A stretch of DNA of 11,558 nt from Pseudomonadota bacterium (GTDB lineage: Bacteria; Pseudomonadota; Gammaproteobacteria; Arenicellales; UBA868), in NCBI GenBank assembly GCA_018661145.1, contig JABJIU010000074.1:1-11558 (forward strand). Reading direction: 5' to 3'. The notes under the pieces were generated by a model. That model saw only the letters and a program-made list of their open reading frames with translations, did not search any database and was not told the DNA's origin. A program made the position numbers and the translations under genes. Of the stretch, positions 1-6,071 are shown piece by piece (the first letter of the stretch is position 1; the number at the start of each line of letters is the position of its first letter).

Positions 1-945
1 GAAGAAGCAAAGCGCATTCTCGGCGAGATAAGCAGTAACGGTCACGTGATCATCGACCTTTGGTTTACCTACCATCTCTTTCATAAGGCGCCGGACTGGT
101 TGGGGGCCGAAATCTCTAAAACGCTAGGGATTCCCTATGTGGTTGCGGAAGCCGCATACGCGCCAAAACAACAGACGGGTCCCTGGCATGCGGGTCTTGC
201 TCAGGTAGAAACGGCGCTTCGCAGCGCGGACGGTGTGATCTCGCTGAATCCGCGTGACCGGCATTGCATCCAACCCTTCTTGAATGCGAACGTAACTCAA
301 TCCTCCTTGCTGCCCTTCACCCGGCAACTCCCAAACCGGCAGGAGGAACGGGGTAGGTTAAAAGCGCGATTAGGGCAGCATCTTGGAATCGATTCGCGCC
401 CCCCCTGGCTAATCGCCGTCGCAATGATGCGCAAAGGAGATAAGGAACGCTCCTTTTGGGTGCTGGCATCTGCGCTCGTGCAGATCCTCGATCTTGATTG
501 GCAACTAATTTTAATCGGCAGTGGCGATGCGGCCGACTCGGTAAACCGGGCGTTTGATCCTATTGGCGAAGAACGAGTGCACGCTTTAGGAATGCTAGAA
601 CCCGAAGAGACTCAACAGTATCTCGACGCTTCTGATGTTTTTGTATGGCCGGCAGTTAACGAAGCGTTCGGAATGGCGATGCTGGAGGCACACCGTCATG
701 GACTGCCGGTAGTCGCGGGATACACCGACGGGACAGCGACCATTGTCAAAGATCAGGTAACCGGTTTTTTGACCGAACCTGAGAATATCGAAACCTTTGC
801 ACAAGCCGTGCGGCATCTGCTCGAGGATCACAACCTACGGGAAACAATGGAACGCGGCGCGCGGGAAAAATTCCTCTCAGACCATACCCTGGAAGACGCA
901 GCCCGGGCACTTGATTCTTTTTTACGTTCGCTGACGTTGTCATGA
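1..945 (+). CDS. GT4-family glycosyltransferase, 5'-truncated by the window edge
   Basis: The reading frame is open from base 1, so the in-frame GTG at 46 is probably internal and the true start lies upstream. What is visible is the end of an N-terminal acceptor domain and a whole C-terminal Rossmann domain of a GT-B glycosyltransferase. The C-terminal domain has the usual strand pattern (LIAVAMMRKGDKE, then WQLILIGSGDA, then ASDVFVWPAVNEAFGMAM) and the family's E-x7-E signature, Glu221 and Glu229 counted from base 1, followed by HGLPVVAG. This donor-side motif is typical of retaining GT4 enzymes. The protein would transfer a sugar from a nucleotide donor in the cytoplasm; donor and acceptor cannot be read from the sequence. 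It overlaps the following phosphatase by 4 bases (ATGA), so the two are probably translationally coupled. Family assignment is firm, substrate unknown. Confidence 0.88.
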   Translation, partial: EEAKRILGEISSNGHVIIDLWFTYHLFHKAPDWLGAEISKTLGIPYVVAEAAYAPKQQTGPWHAGLAQVETALRSADGVISLNPRDRHCIQPFLNANVTQSSLLPFTRQLPNRQEERGRLKARLGQHLGIDSRPPWLIAVAMMRKGDKERSFWVLASALVQILDLDWQLILIGSGDAADSVNRAFDPIGEERVHALGMLEPEETQQYLDASDVFVWPAVNEAFGMAMLEAHRHGLPVVAGYTDGTATIVKDQVTGFLTEPENIETFAQAVRHLLEDHNLRETMERGAREKFLSDHTLEDAARALDSFLRSLTLS

Positions 946-1529
946 GTGAAATTCTTTTTATCCGGCATGGCCCTACCGATTGGAACGATGCGGGTCGAAT
1001 CCAGGGAAGAACCGATATCGCTTTGAGTGAGGCAGGTCGTGTCGAAGTGACTTCCTGGATACTGCCCCTGCCCTATCGGCAATGGCGCTGCTTTTCCAGC
1101 CCTCTGGTTCGCGCCCGCGATACTGCGGCTCTTCTTCGACTCCCTGTGCCTGAAATCATCGATGACCTGCAGGAGATGCAGTGGGGAGCATGGGAGGGTC
1201 ATACCCTGAAGACACTCCGCGAGACCGACCCTGAGGCTTTCACTCGCAATGAAGACCGCGGCCTCGATTTTCGACCCCCCGACGGTGAGAGCCCTCGTGA
1301 TGTCAGAGAGCGACTCAGGCAATGGATCGCCTCCCTCTCCGACGACGATCTTCCGGCGGTTGCTGTTTGCCACAAAGGCTTGCTGCGGGCAGCGCTCAGC
1401 CTAGCGACCGACTGGGACATGATCGATGATCCGCTGGAAAAACTTCGAGAGCCCTGCGCGCACCTCTACGGCGTCCGGGCCGGCAAACTCTACGTCAAAC
1501 AACTCAACATCACCCTTAAACCCTCTTGA
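942..1529 (+). CDS. histidine phosphatase family protein (phosphoglycerate-mutase-like fold)
   Basis: A 195-residue protein with the RHG signature of the histidine phosphatase superfamily at residues 8-10 (LFIRHGPTDWN). His9 is the expected phospho-acceptor and Arg8 a phosphate ligand. Further core residues are present: SSPLVRARDTA (Arg57/Arg59), the acid region EMQWGAWEG (Glu78) and the second catalytic histidine in VCHKGLLRA (His144). All catalytic positions are intact and the length is normal for the small branch of the family. It starts at an ATG overlapping the stop of the upstream glycosyltransferase by 4 bases. A phosphatase coupled to a glycosyltransferase suggests it removes phosphate from a sugar-phosphate intermediate, which is inference. 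Alternatives in this family include alpha-ribazole phosphatase (CobC-like), phosphoglycerate-mutase-like and glucosyl-3-phosphoglycerate phosphatase activities. Sequence alone does not separate them. Confidence 0.9.
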   Translation: MSEILFIRHGPTDWNDAGRIQGRTDIALSEAGRVEVTSWILPLPYRQWRCFSSPLVRARDTAALLRLPVPEIIDDLQEMQWGAWEGHTLKTLRETDPEAFTRNEDRGLDFRPPDGESPRDVRERLRQWIASLSDDDLPAVAVCHKGLLRAALSLATDWDMIDDPLEKLREPCAHLYGVRAGKLYVKQLNITLKPS

Positions 1530-1538
1530 GGTCTGCTT

Positions 1539-2657
1539 ATGACGTACAAACCTGCCCGGGAACTGGGTCTTGACCTTCCCGGTATAACCGGCCGTCACAA
1601 CGCCCTTACCGATGTCCCCGGGCTCATGGCGGGCTACACGACGCTTAATTTCGGAGAGGGGCCGCTCGTGACCGGTCAAGGACCTGTACGCACAGGGGTG
1701 ACCGCAATCCTACCGCGGGGGCGCGACGCGGTTCCACAACCGGTCTGGGCTGGAACACACAGTTTCAACGGCAACGGGGAAATGACCGGCACCCACTGGA
1801 TTCAGGACGGCGGGTACCTTCTTGGGCCAATCATGATCACCAACACCCATAGCGTTGGGCGGGCACACCAGGCGGCTGTGCAATGGATGATCGATACCTA
1901 TCCCGAGCATTGGGGATCAGAACATCTGTGGGCCATGCCCGTGGTCGCCGAAACCTATGACGGCACCTTGAACGACATTAACGGACTGCACGTCACTGAG
2001 GCCCATGCCCGGGAGGCTCTGGATCAGGCAACCGACGGCCCGCTTTCAGAGGGTAATGTCGGGGGCGGCACTGGCATGATCTGTTACGAGTTCAAAGGCG
2101 GTACGGGAACGTCTTCACGTCGGATCACCCTGCATGATCGCGAATACCACGTGGGTGTTCTGGTTCAGGCAAACCACGGCAGACGGAAGGACCTCACTAT
2201 TCTGGGCGTACCGGTCGGCCGATATTTGACCAACAACATGCTTTTGAGTGAGCATGAAATGGGATCAATCATTGCCGTTATCGCAACCGATGCTCCGATG
2301 ATGCCTCACCAGCTCCAGCGGCTTGCAAAGCGCGGCGCCATCGGAATTGCAAGAGGCGGCACCACTGGCGGCAATGGCTCGGGGGATATTTTTCTGGTGC
2401 TAAGCACTGCCAACCCCATGCCGATTGACCGCATGTCTCAGATCAACTCGGATTTCTCCTGGATCGGAGATGACCTATGCGACTCCGTCTATCAGGCGGC
2501 GGTCGAGGCTATCGAGGAGGCCGTCATCAACGCCCTCCTCGCTGCTGACGACATGACCACACTGCGGCCGACGGGTCAGCGCTGTGCCGCAATCGATCCC
2601 GATGCGCTGATAGAAGTCATGGATCGGCACAGCCGGCTCACGACGTCTCGTCAGTAA
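1539..2657 (+). CDS. P1 family peptidase (DmpA/BapA-like self-cleaving aminopeptidase)
   Basis: A 372-residue Ntn-hydrolase-like peptidase of the P1 (DmpA) family. These proteins are made as one chain and cut themselves between Gly and Ser, exposing Ser as the N-terminal nucleophile of the beta chain. Here the cleavage site is Gly242-Ser243 in EMGSIIAVIATDAP. The supporting residues fit DmpA by spacing: Tyr140 (VVAETYDG), Asn212 (VQANHG) and Ser281 (GNGSGDIF). The glycine-rich stretch EGNVGGGTGM also matches. Known members release N-terminal D- or beta-amino acids from short peptides; the substrate here is unknown. No signal peptide is seen, so a cytoplasmic location is likely. A Shine-Dalgarno GAGGT sits 7 bases before the ATG and overlaps the upstream stop, placing the gene in the operon with the phosphatase (9-base gap). 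Its 3' end overlaps the opposing acetyltransferase gene by 20 bases. Confidence 0.93.
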   Translation: MTYKPARELGLDLPGITGRHNALTDVPGLMAGYTTLNFGEGPLVTGQGPVRTGVTAILPRGRDAVPQPVWAGTHSFNGNGEMTGTHWIQDGGYLLGPIMITNTHSVGRAHQAAVQWMIDTYPEHWGSEHLWAMPVVAETYDGTLNDINGLHVTEAHAREALDQATDGPLSEGNVGGGTGMICYEFKGGTGTSSRRITLHDREYHVGVLVQANHGRRKDLTILGVPVGRYLTNNMLLSEHEMGSIIAVIATDAPMMPHQLQRLAKRGAIGIARGGTTGGNGSGDIFLVLSTANPMPIDRMSQINSDFSWIGDDLCDSVYQAAVEAIEEAVINALLAADDMTTLRPTGQRCAAIDPDALIEVMDRHSRLTTSRQ

Positions 2658-3084
2658 GCCACTTCTGCACCAACTGCACATCGCCGTCGCGATAGTTCAG
2701 TCTGCCGTAGAACCCGCGCACGGCGAGGTTGTCGTGCCGGATCATTGCCTGAATTTTCGGCACCTTTCTCGCGCGCATCCAGGTCTCGGCGTAATCCATG
2801 AGTGTTCGCCCAATCCCTTGGTGGCGAGTCTTCGGATCCACCGCGAGGTAATACACCCACCCACGGTGGCCATCGCAACCCATCATCACACTACCGCAGA
2901 GGATATCTCCAGCAATCGCGACCAGCAGCTCTGAAGACGGATTCTCAATGCACTGTCGAATGTCATCCGCGGGGTCGTTCCACGGCCGGGTCAGATCACA
3001 CTCGTGCCAAAGCTGAACAAGGCGCTCGTGATCGGAAGGCAGGAATGTCCTGAATTCCACCGCTGACCCGGGAGAAAACTTCAT
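2638..3084 (-). CDS. ypeA: GNAT family N-acetyltransferase, YpeA-like
   Basis: A 148-residue GNAT-fold protein. The acetyl-CoA pyrophosphate loop Q/R-x-x-G-x-G/A is present at residues 87-92 (RHQGIG), preceded by the beta-4 strand VYYLAVDP. The N-terminal WHECDLTRPWNDP and central GCDGHRG segments closely follow E. coli YpeA as I remember it, so I assign it to that subfamily. The substrate of YpeA is not established, and the symbol is used by similarity only. The ATG overlaps the stop of the upstream glycosyltransferase by 4 bases (ATGA) and has no strong Shine-Dalgarno, so it is probably translationally coupled as the last gene of the operon. In that setting it might acetylate a sugar or amino-sugar, but YpeA homologues usually occur without glycosyltransferases, so this is weak. 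The gene ends inside the 3' end of the opposing P1 peptidase gene. Confidence 0.88.
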   Translation of the reverse strand: MKFSPGSAVEFRTFLPSDHERLVQLWHECDLTRPWNDPADDIRQCIENPSSELLVAIAGDILCGSVMMGCDGHRGWVYYLAVDPKTRHQGIGRTLMDYAETWMRARKVPKIQAMIRHDNLAVRGFYGRLNYRDGDVQLVQKWLTDETS

Positions 3085-4214
3085 GTCTGAAGATACGCCT
3101 TCAAGGCTTCGACTGAACGCATCGCACCGTCGCAGGATACGGGAGAAAAGCGTTTTGGTCCGGAATCAATCAGTCCGTCGACTCTTGCCGCAAGGGCCGC
3201 CCCTTCAAGATCATCTTCTGGAATAACCTGCGCTCTGCCAATCGCTGAGAGATGTCCAGCGCGGGCCGGCTGTTCGGTTTCACCACCTTCACCGGTAAAC
3301 GGCGACAACAGAGCGGGCGCACCGCTCGTGAAGAGATCAACCACACTGTTGTACCCCGCTTGGGACACCGACAGCCGGCAATGCCTCAGCAAATCGCGAA
3401 AATCCGAACGATTTGCCTCCACTGTCAGATGTTTACCCCCTATCTGTCGCAGTCGAGTGAGAAAGGTCGGATCCGGCGAAGAACCCGCCAGAATTCGCCA
3501 CGGGACCTCCGTGTGCTTTGAAAGTGCGCTGGCTTGTGCAGCCGCATGATAGAGCGACGCACCGGCATTACCACCGCCGGCGGAAACGAGTATTTCAGGT
3601 TCTGACTTAGGCGACACCTGATCCTGGTCACCCGGTGCCGTATCGACAAATCCCGTGTAACTTAGAAGATCTGCAATCGACTCTGCCTGACCGAAGGATT
3701 CATTAAAAGGTAAAAAGCGCTCTTCGCCATGGACGAGGACCTTTTCATAGTATCTGCGGAGCCACACAATGGTTTCGGTCTCGCGTTCTAAAGAACGTCT
3801 CTGAACACTGTCGCGCACCGAGCAGACCACCGGCGTTTTGGCGATACGGGCAGCTTCAAGCAAGGGCAGCAATTCAAAGCGGAATCGCCTTCGACCAAAA
3901 GGAAAAAGTTCCGTCACCAGCGCATGCGGTCGGACTTCATGAAAAACCTCAAGAAGTTTTTCGGTTCGTGCTTTTTCCAAGGCCTCACTTAACGGTTCGC
4001 CGCCGGAATCGACCACCCGGGAGAATGAAAGATCGGCGCTCTTGACCGGCTCGAGCTGGTGAATTCTGACGTCCCCATCAGGTTCCAGAGGTATGGGTAC
4101 TCCACCACTGACCACCTCGGCAGGCAGTCCTTGCGCGCGGCATTCCTGAGCAATCGAAACCGTCCGGCGAAGATGGCCGATACCCAGCAAATGTTGAACG
4201 TAGAAAAGGATCAA
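3081..4214 (-). CDS. MurG-like (COG4671-like) glycosyltransferase, second of an adjacent pair
   Basis: A 377-residue GT-B enzyme resembling predicted glycosyltransferases of COG4671 and the GT28/MurG fold. The N-terminal domain opens with a first strand and the loop LLGIGHLRR (GHLRR, residues 13-17), matching the G-x-G-H loop for the acceptor. The C-terminal domain begins with EILVSAGGGNAG (about 208-218) and carries the donor-site segment SQAGYNS (284-290) and EGGETEQPARA (309-319), like the SGxGYNT...EQ motif of the family. The chosen start is TTG at 4214, which puts the first strand at the N-terminus as in its neighbour; no clear Shine-Dalgarno is seen, so coupling to the gene ending 23 bases upstream is likely. 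There are no membrane helices. The donor and acceptor are unknown. It is a probable paralogue of the upstream gene, sharing the GHLRR loop and domain plan. Confidence 0.85.
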   Translation of the reverse strand: MILFYVQHLLGIGHLRRTVSIAQECRAQGLPAEVVSGGVPIPLEPDGDVRIHQLEPVKSADLSFSRVVDSGGEPLSEALEKARTEKLLEVFHEVRPHALVTELFPFGRRRFRFELLPLLEAARIAKTPVVCSVRDSVQRRSLERETETIVWLRRYYEKVLVHGEERFLPFNESFGQAESIADLLSYTGFVDTAPGDQDQVSPKSEPEILVSAGGGNAGASLYHAAAQASALSKHTEVPWRILAGSSPDPTFLTRLRQIGGKHLTVEANRSDFRDLLRHCRLSVSQAGYNSVVDLFTSGAPALLSPFTGEGGETEQPARAGHLSAIGRAQVIPEDDLEGAALAARVDGLIDSGPKRFSPVSCDGAMRSVEALKAYLQT

Positions 4215-4237
4215 AGCGCCGAACCGGCCACACGCTG

Positions 4238-5444
4238 TCAGGCGATATCGCGACGCCAGTTGCGTTTCGCGGAAAGGAGCGATCGGGTGCGCTCGCAGAT
4301 AACCTCAAGTCCCGACAGCACCCGATCCGTACCCGCGGTCGAAGGCAGAGGCTGACGCTCCAGCTCATTCAAGGCTTTTATCATCACATCAGGAGACCGA
4401 TCACCGTCGCCATCCAGCATCGAAACAAACCCCAGAGATGAGGCTCGATGTGCGCGCAACGTTTGTTCCATCCGGGGATTGGAACGGGGAATCAGCAAGG
4501 CCGGCTTATCCAGAGAAAGGATTTCACAGAAAGTGTTATAGCCGCCCATTGCAACTACCCCGGCCGATCGCTCCATCAGGAGTTCCATATTGGAATTGAA
4601 GACTATTGTCTGTACGCCCTCGAGCGCCTCAGCGCGAAGTTGGAACTGCTGCCTTACCGCTTGAGGCATGAACGGTCCGAGCACGATCACTACCGGTTTC
4701 GCCGGCCTGGGTTTTCGCTCCAGCGCGTTCAGTACCCAATCGACCAAGGTCTCCCCGTCCCCCCCCGCCGCCCGGGGTGACCAGCAAAAAAGGTTCATGT
4801 GGAAGGCTCACCGGAGCTTTCGCGATCGACGGTATCGTGCGTCGCAGATAGCCGGTATAGATCATTGTCTCCATGGCGGCATGACTTACACCGAGTTGCG
4901 CCAGGGGATTTCCCATTGATTGTGAGCCGAATACCCAGATCTCGTCGTACCAGTCCTCGAGGTTTCTAGGGGTGCCACGGTCATCCCATTCTTTGCTGAG
5001 CAAAATAGGATCATCGAGGATGTCGCGAAGTCCCAACACGGTCGGCACGCCTCTCGCACGAAGCGTCTTAAGGGTCCCTGTCACTTCTCCGCGCAGTCCC
5101 AACGGCTCTTTATCGACGATGAAGAGATCTGGAGCAAAAGTAACCGCAGTCTGCTCCATGATGGAACTTCGCAGCTGCAGTGTCTGCGAAAGATCAATAT
5201 GATCTGACAGAGAGGTGTAGTCGCCGCCACGCAGTTTCACCACGCCTGGAATTCTCACGAAATCCACGCGGCTTTTGAAGTCGAAACTACCAATGATCGG
5301 CGAGCCCGACACGATCAACACCTTAAGTCCTACGAACTGATCCACCAGCGCATGGGCAATGGTTCGACATCGGCGCAGGTGCCCCAAACCAAAGGAATCG
5401 TGACTGTAGATTAAGACGCGGTTGCCGTGCAAAATGTCATTCAT
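4238..5444 (-). pseudogene. MurG-like (COG4671-like) glycosyltransferase, frameshifted at a G8 tract
   Basis: Two overlapping reading frames (minus strand, 5453-4629 and 4798-4238) together make one GT-B glycosyltransferase. The first holds the N-terminal domain with SFGLGHLRR (GHLRR at residues 21-25) and runs to LLVTPGGGG. The second continues in another frame with DGETLVDWVLNALERKPRP, then the donor-site MGGYNTF and PRSNPRMEQTLRA. Removing one G from the eight-G run (plus-strand C run at 4759-4766) restores PGGGGDGE and a continuous protein of about 401 residues, close to the neighbour's 377. As written, translation leaves frame after PGGGG and stops near 4629, losing the donor domain. I prefer the ATG at 5444, with AAGG 8 bases upstream, over the GTG at 5453. 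The start overlaps the MaoC gene by 8 bases. The change may be a sequencing error, a real mutation, or a slippage switch. Substrate unknown. Confidence 0.82.
4759..4766 (-). repeat. eight-base G homopolymer at the frameshift point
   Basis: The plus strand has eight consecutive C, read as G8 on the coding strand of the glycosyltransferase. Seven G would keep the frame (PGGGGDGE); eight shift it. The run lies inside the conserved glycine-rich loop that opens the C-terminal domain, in a GC-rich stretch (GGGCGGC then G8). Confidence 0.9.
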
Positions 5445-5904
5445 CGTATGCACCTTGGGTGGCCTCTCGGGCCGCCACCATAATCTTACCCGAGGCAGTA
5501 GCGACCTCGACCCCCTGCTGATTGCTGCAAACGCAGGAAAGACCGATCACCCCGCCCTGAAACTTGGGTTTATCGGCCATGTCCGTCACTGTCCAGATTG
5601 CCTGCAGCGTGTCACCTGGCTTAACTGGCGCGAGGAAGCGGCAGTAGTGCTCAAGATACGCGATGGCCGTTCCCGCAAAATAGATCCCGACCGGGGCCGC
5701 GACAAACGCGCTGGTGAAGGGCCCGTGCAGAATGCGTCCACCGAAGCGGGACTGGCTGGCAAAGGTCTCATCCACATGCAGTGGGTTGAAATCCCCAAAC
5801 AGGCCCGCTGCCGTGACCAGATGGGCCTCAGTAATGGTGAGCACATAATCGAACTCATCGCCCACTCTCACTTCATCGTAGGCCCTGCCCTGTGGAATCC
5901 GCAT
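5437..5904 (-). CDS. MaoC-family (R)-specific enoyl-CoA hydratase-like protein
   Basis: A 155-residue single hot-dog-fold protein of the MaoC/PhaJ type. The hydratase-2 signature is intact: GDFNPLHVD with Asp38 and His43, the same five-residue spacing as the Asp/His dyad of PhaJ, followed by FGGRILHGPF. A later segment, FLAPVKPGDTL, is also typical. Expected chemistry is reversible hydration of trans-2-enoyl-CoA to (R)-3-hydroxyacyl-CoA, though many single-domain members have unknown substrates. I start at the ATG at 5904 rather than the longer in-frame start at 6030: the extra 42 residues look non-coding, overlap the promoter region, and the 5904 start has AAAGAG about 6 bases upstream. It is the first gene of the minus-strand run and overlaps the glycosyltransferase that follows by 8 bases. 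It is divergent from the acyl-CoA synthetase gene. Confidence 0.88.
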   Translation of the reverse strand: MRIPQGRAYDEVRVGDEFDYVLTITEAHLVTAAGLFGDFNPLHVDETFASQSRFGGRILHGPFTSAFVAAPVGIYFAGTAIAYLEHYCRFLAPVKPGDTLQAIWTVTDMADKPKFQGGVIGLSCVCSNQQGVEVATASGKIMVAAREATQGAYDE

Positions 5905-5938
5905 ATCACACTCTTTCGGTGCCGCGACCGGAACGCTA

Positions 5939-5944
5939 ATTATA
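5939..5944 (-). promoter_or_regulatory. possible -10 box for the MaoC/glycosyltransferase operon
   Basis: On the minus strand the sequence reads TATAAT, a perfect sigma-70 -10 hexamer, 34 bases upstream of the MaoC ATG. No good -35 hexamer is found at 16-18 bases; the best partial match (TCGAGC) is at 15. It may be chance or an activator-dependent promoter. Confidence 0.3.
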
Positions 5945-5979
5945 TGACCAGTTGGAGGTGCTCGATTACTTTCGACAGG

Positions 5980-5994
5980 ACAGCATCGTACTGT
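5980..5994. other. imperfect dyad in the divergent intergenic region
   Basis: ACAGCATCGTACTGT is an imperfect inverted repeat with arms ACAG/CTGT. It lies midway in the 167-base space between the MaoC and acyl-CoA synthetase starts, just after a tandem GACAGGACAG at 5974-5983. Its place between two opposing promoters would suit an operator for a shared regulator, but it matches no operator I recognise and could be chance. Confidence 0.2.
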
Positions 5995-6013
5995 GTTCGG
6001 GGAAGAGTCCCAC

Positions 6014-6042
6014 CTGACAGAAACCAGCAAAGCCGTTAGGAT
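6014..6042 (+). promoter_or_regulatory. predicted sigma-70 promoter for the acyl-CoA synthetase gene
   Basis: CTGACA (6014-6019) and TAGGAT (6037-6042) are separated by exactly 17 bases, each one mismatch from consensus. Transcription would start near 6049, leaving a short leader that contains the Shine-Dalgarno GAGGAGA (6058-6064) before the GTG at 6072. Confidence 0.5.
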
Positions 6043-6071
6043 TGCCGTCTCATTGGTGAGGAGATATCGCG

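Noticed and set aside
828..1373. Minus-strand open frame of 181 codons
   Set aside because: Lies antisense to the phosphatase gene, has no recognisable domain and a low-complexity, Arg/Ser-rich composition typical of a shadow frame.
942..1529. Assignment of the phosphatase as CobC (alpha-ribazole phosphatase) to match the B12-dependent mutase
   Set aside because: The RHG fold alone does not define CobC, no other cobalamin synthesis gene is present, and the gene is coupled to a glycosyltransferase 8 kb from the mutase.
4759..4766. Programmed ribosomal frameshifting at the G8 run
   Set aside because: No following hairpin or stop arrangement of a known programmed site is evident, and a long G run alone is better explained by sequencing error or replication slippage. 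Not excluded.
5905..6030. 42-residue N-terminal extension of the MaoC protein
   Set aside because: Family members start close to the MRIP segment, the extension has no matching residues, and a ribosome site and promoter elements sit inside it.
5422..6039. Plus-strand open frame of 205 codons
   Set aside because: Covers the MaoC gene in antisense; MaoC has an intact catalytic motif, while this frame has none.
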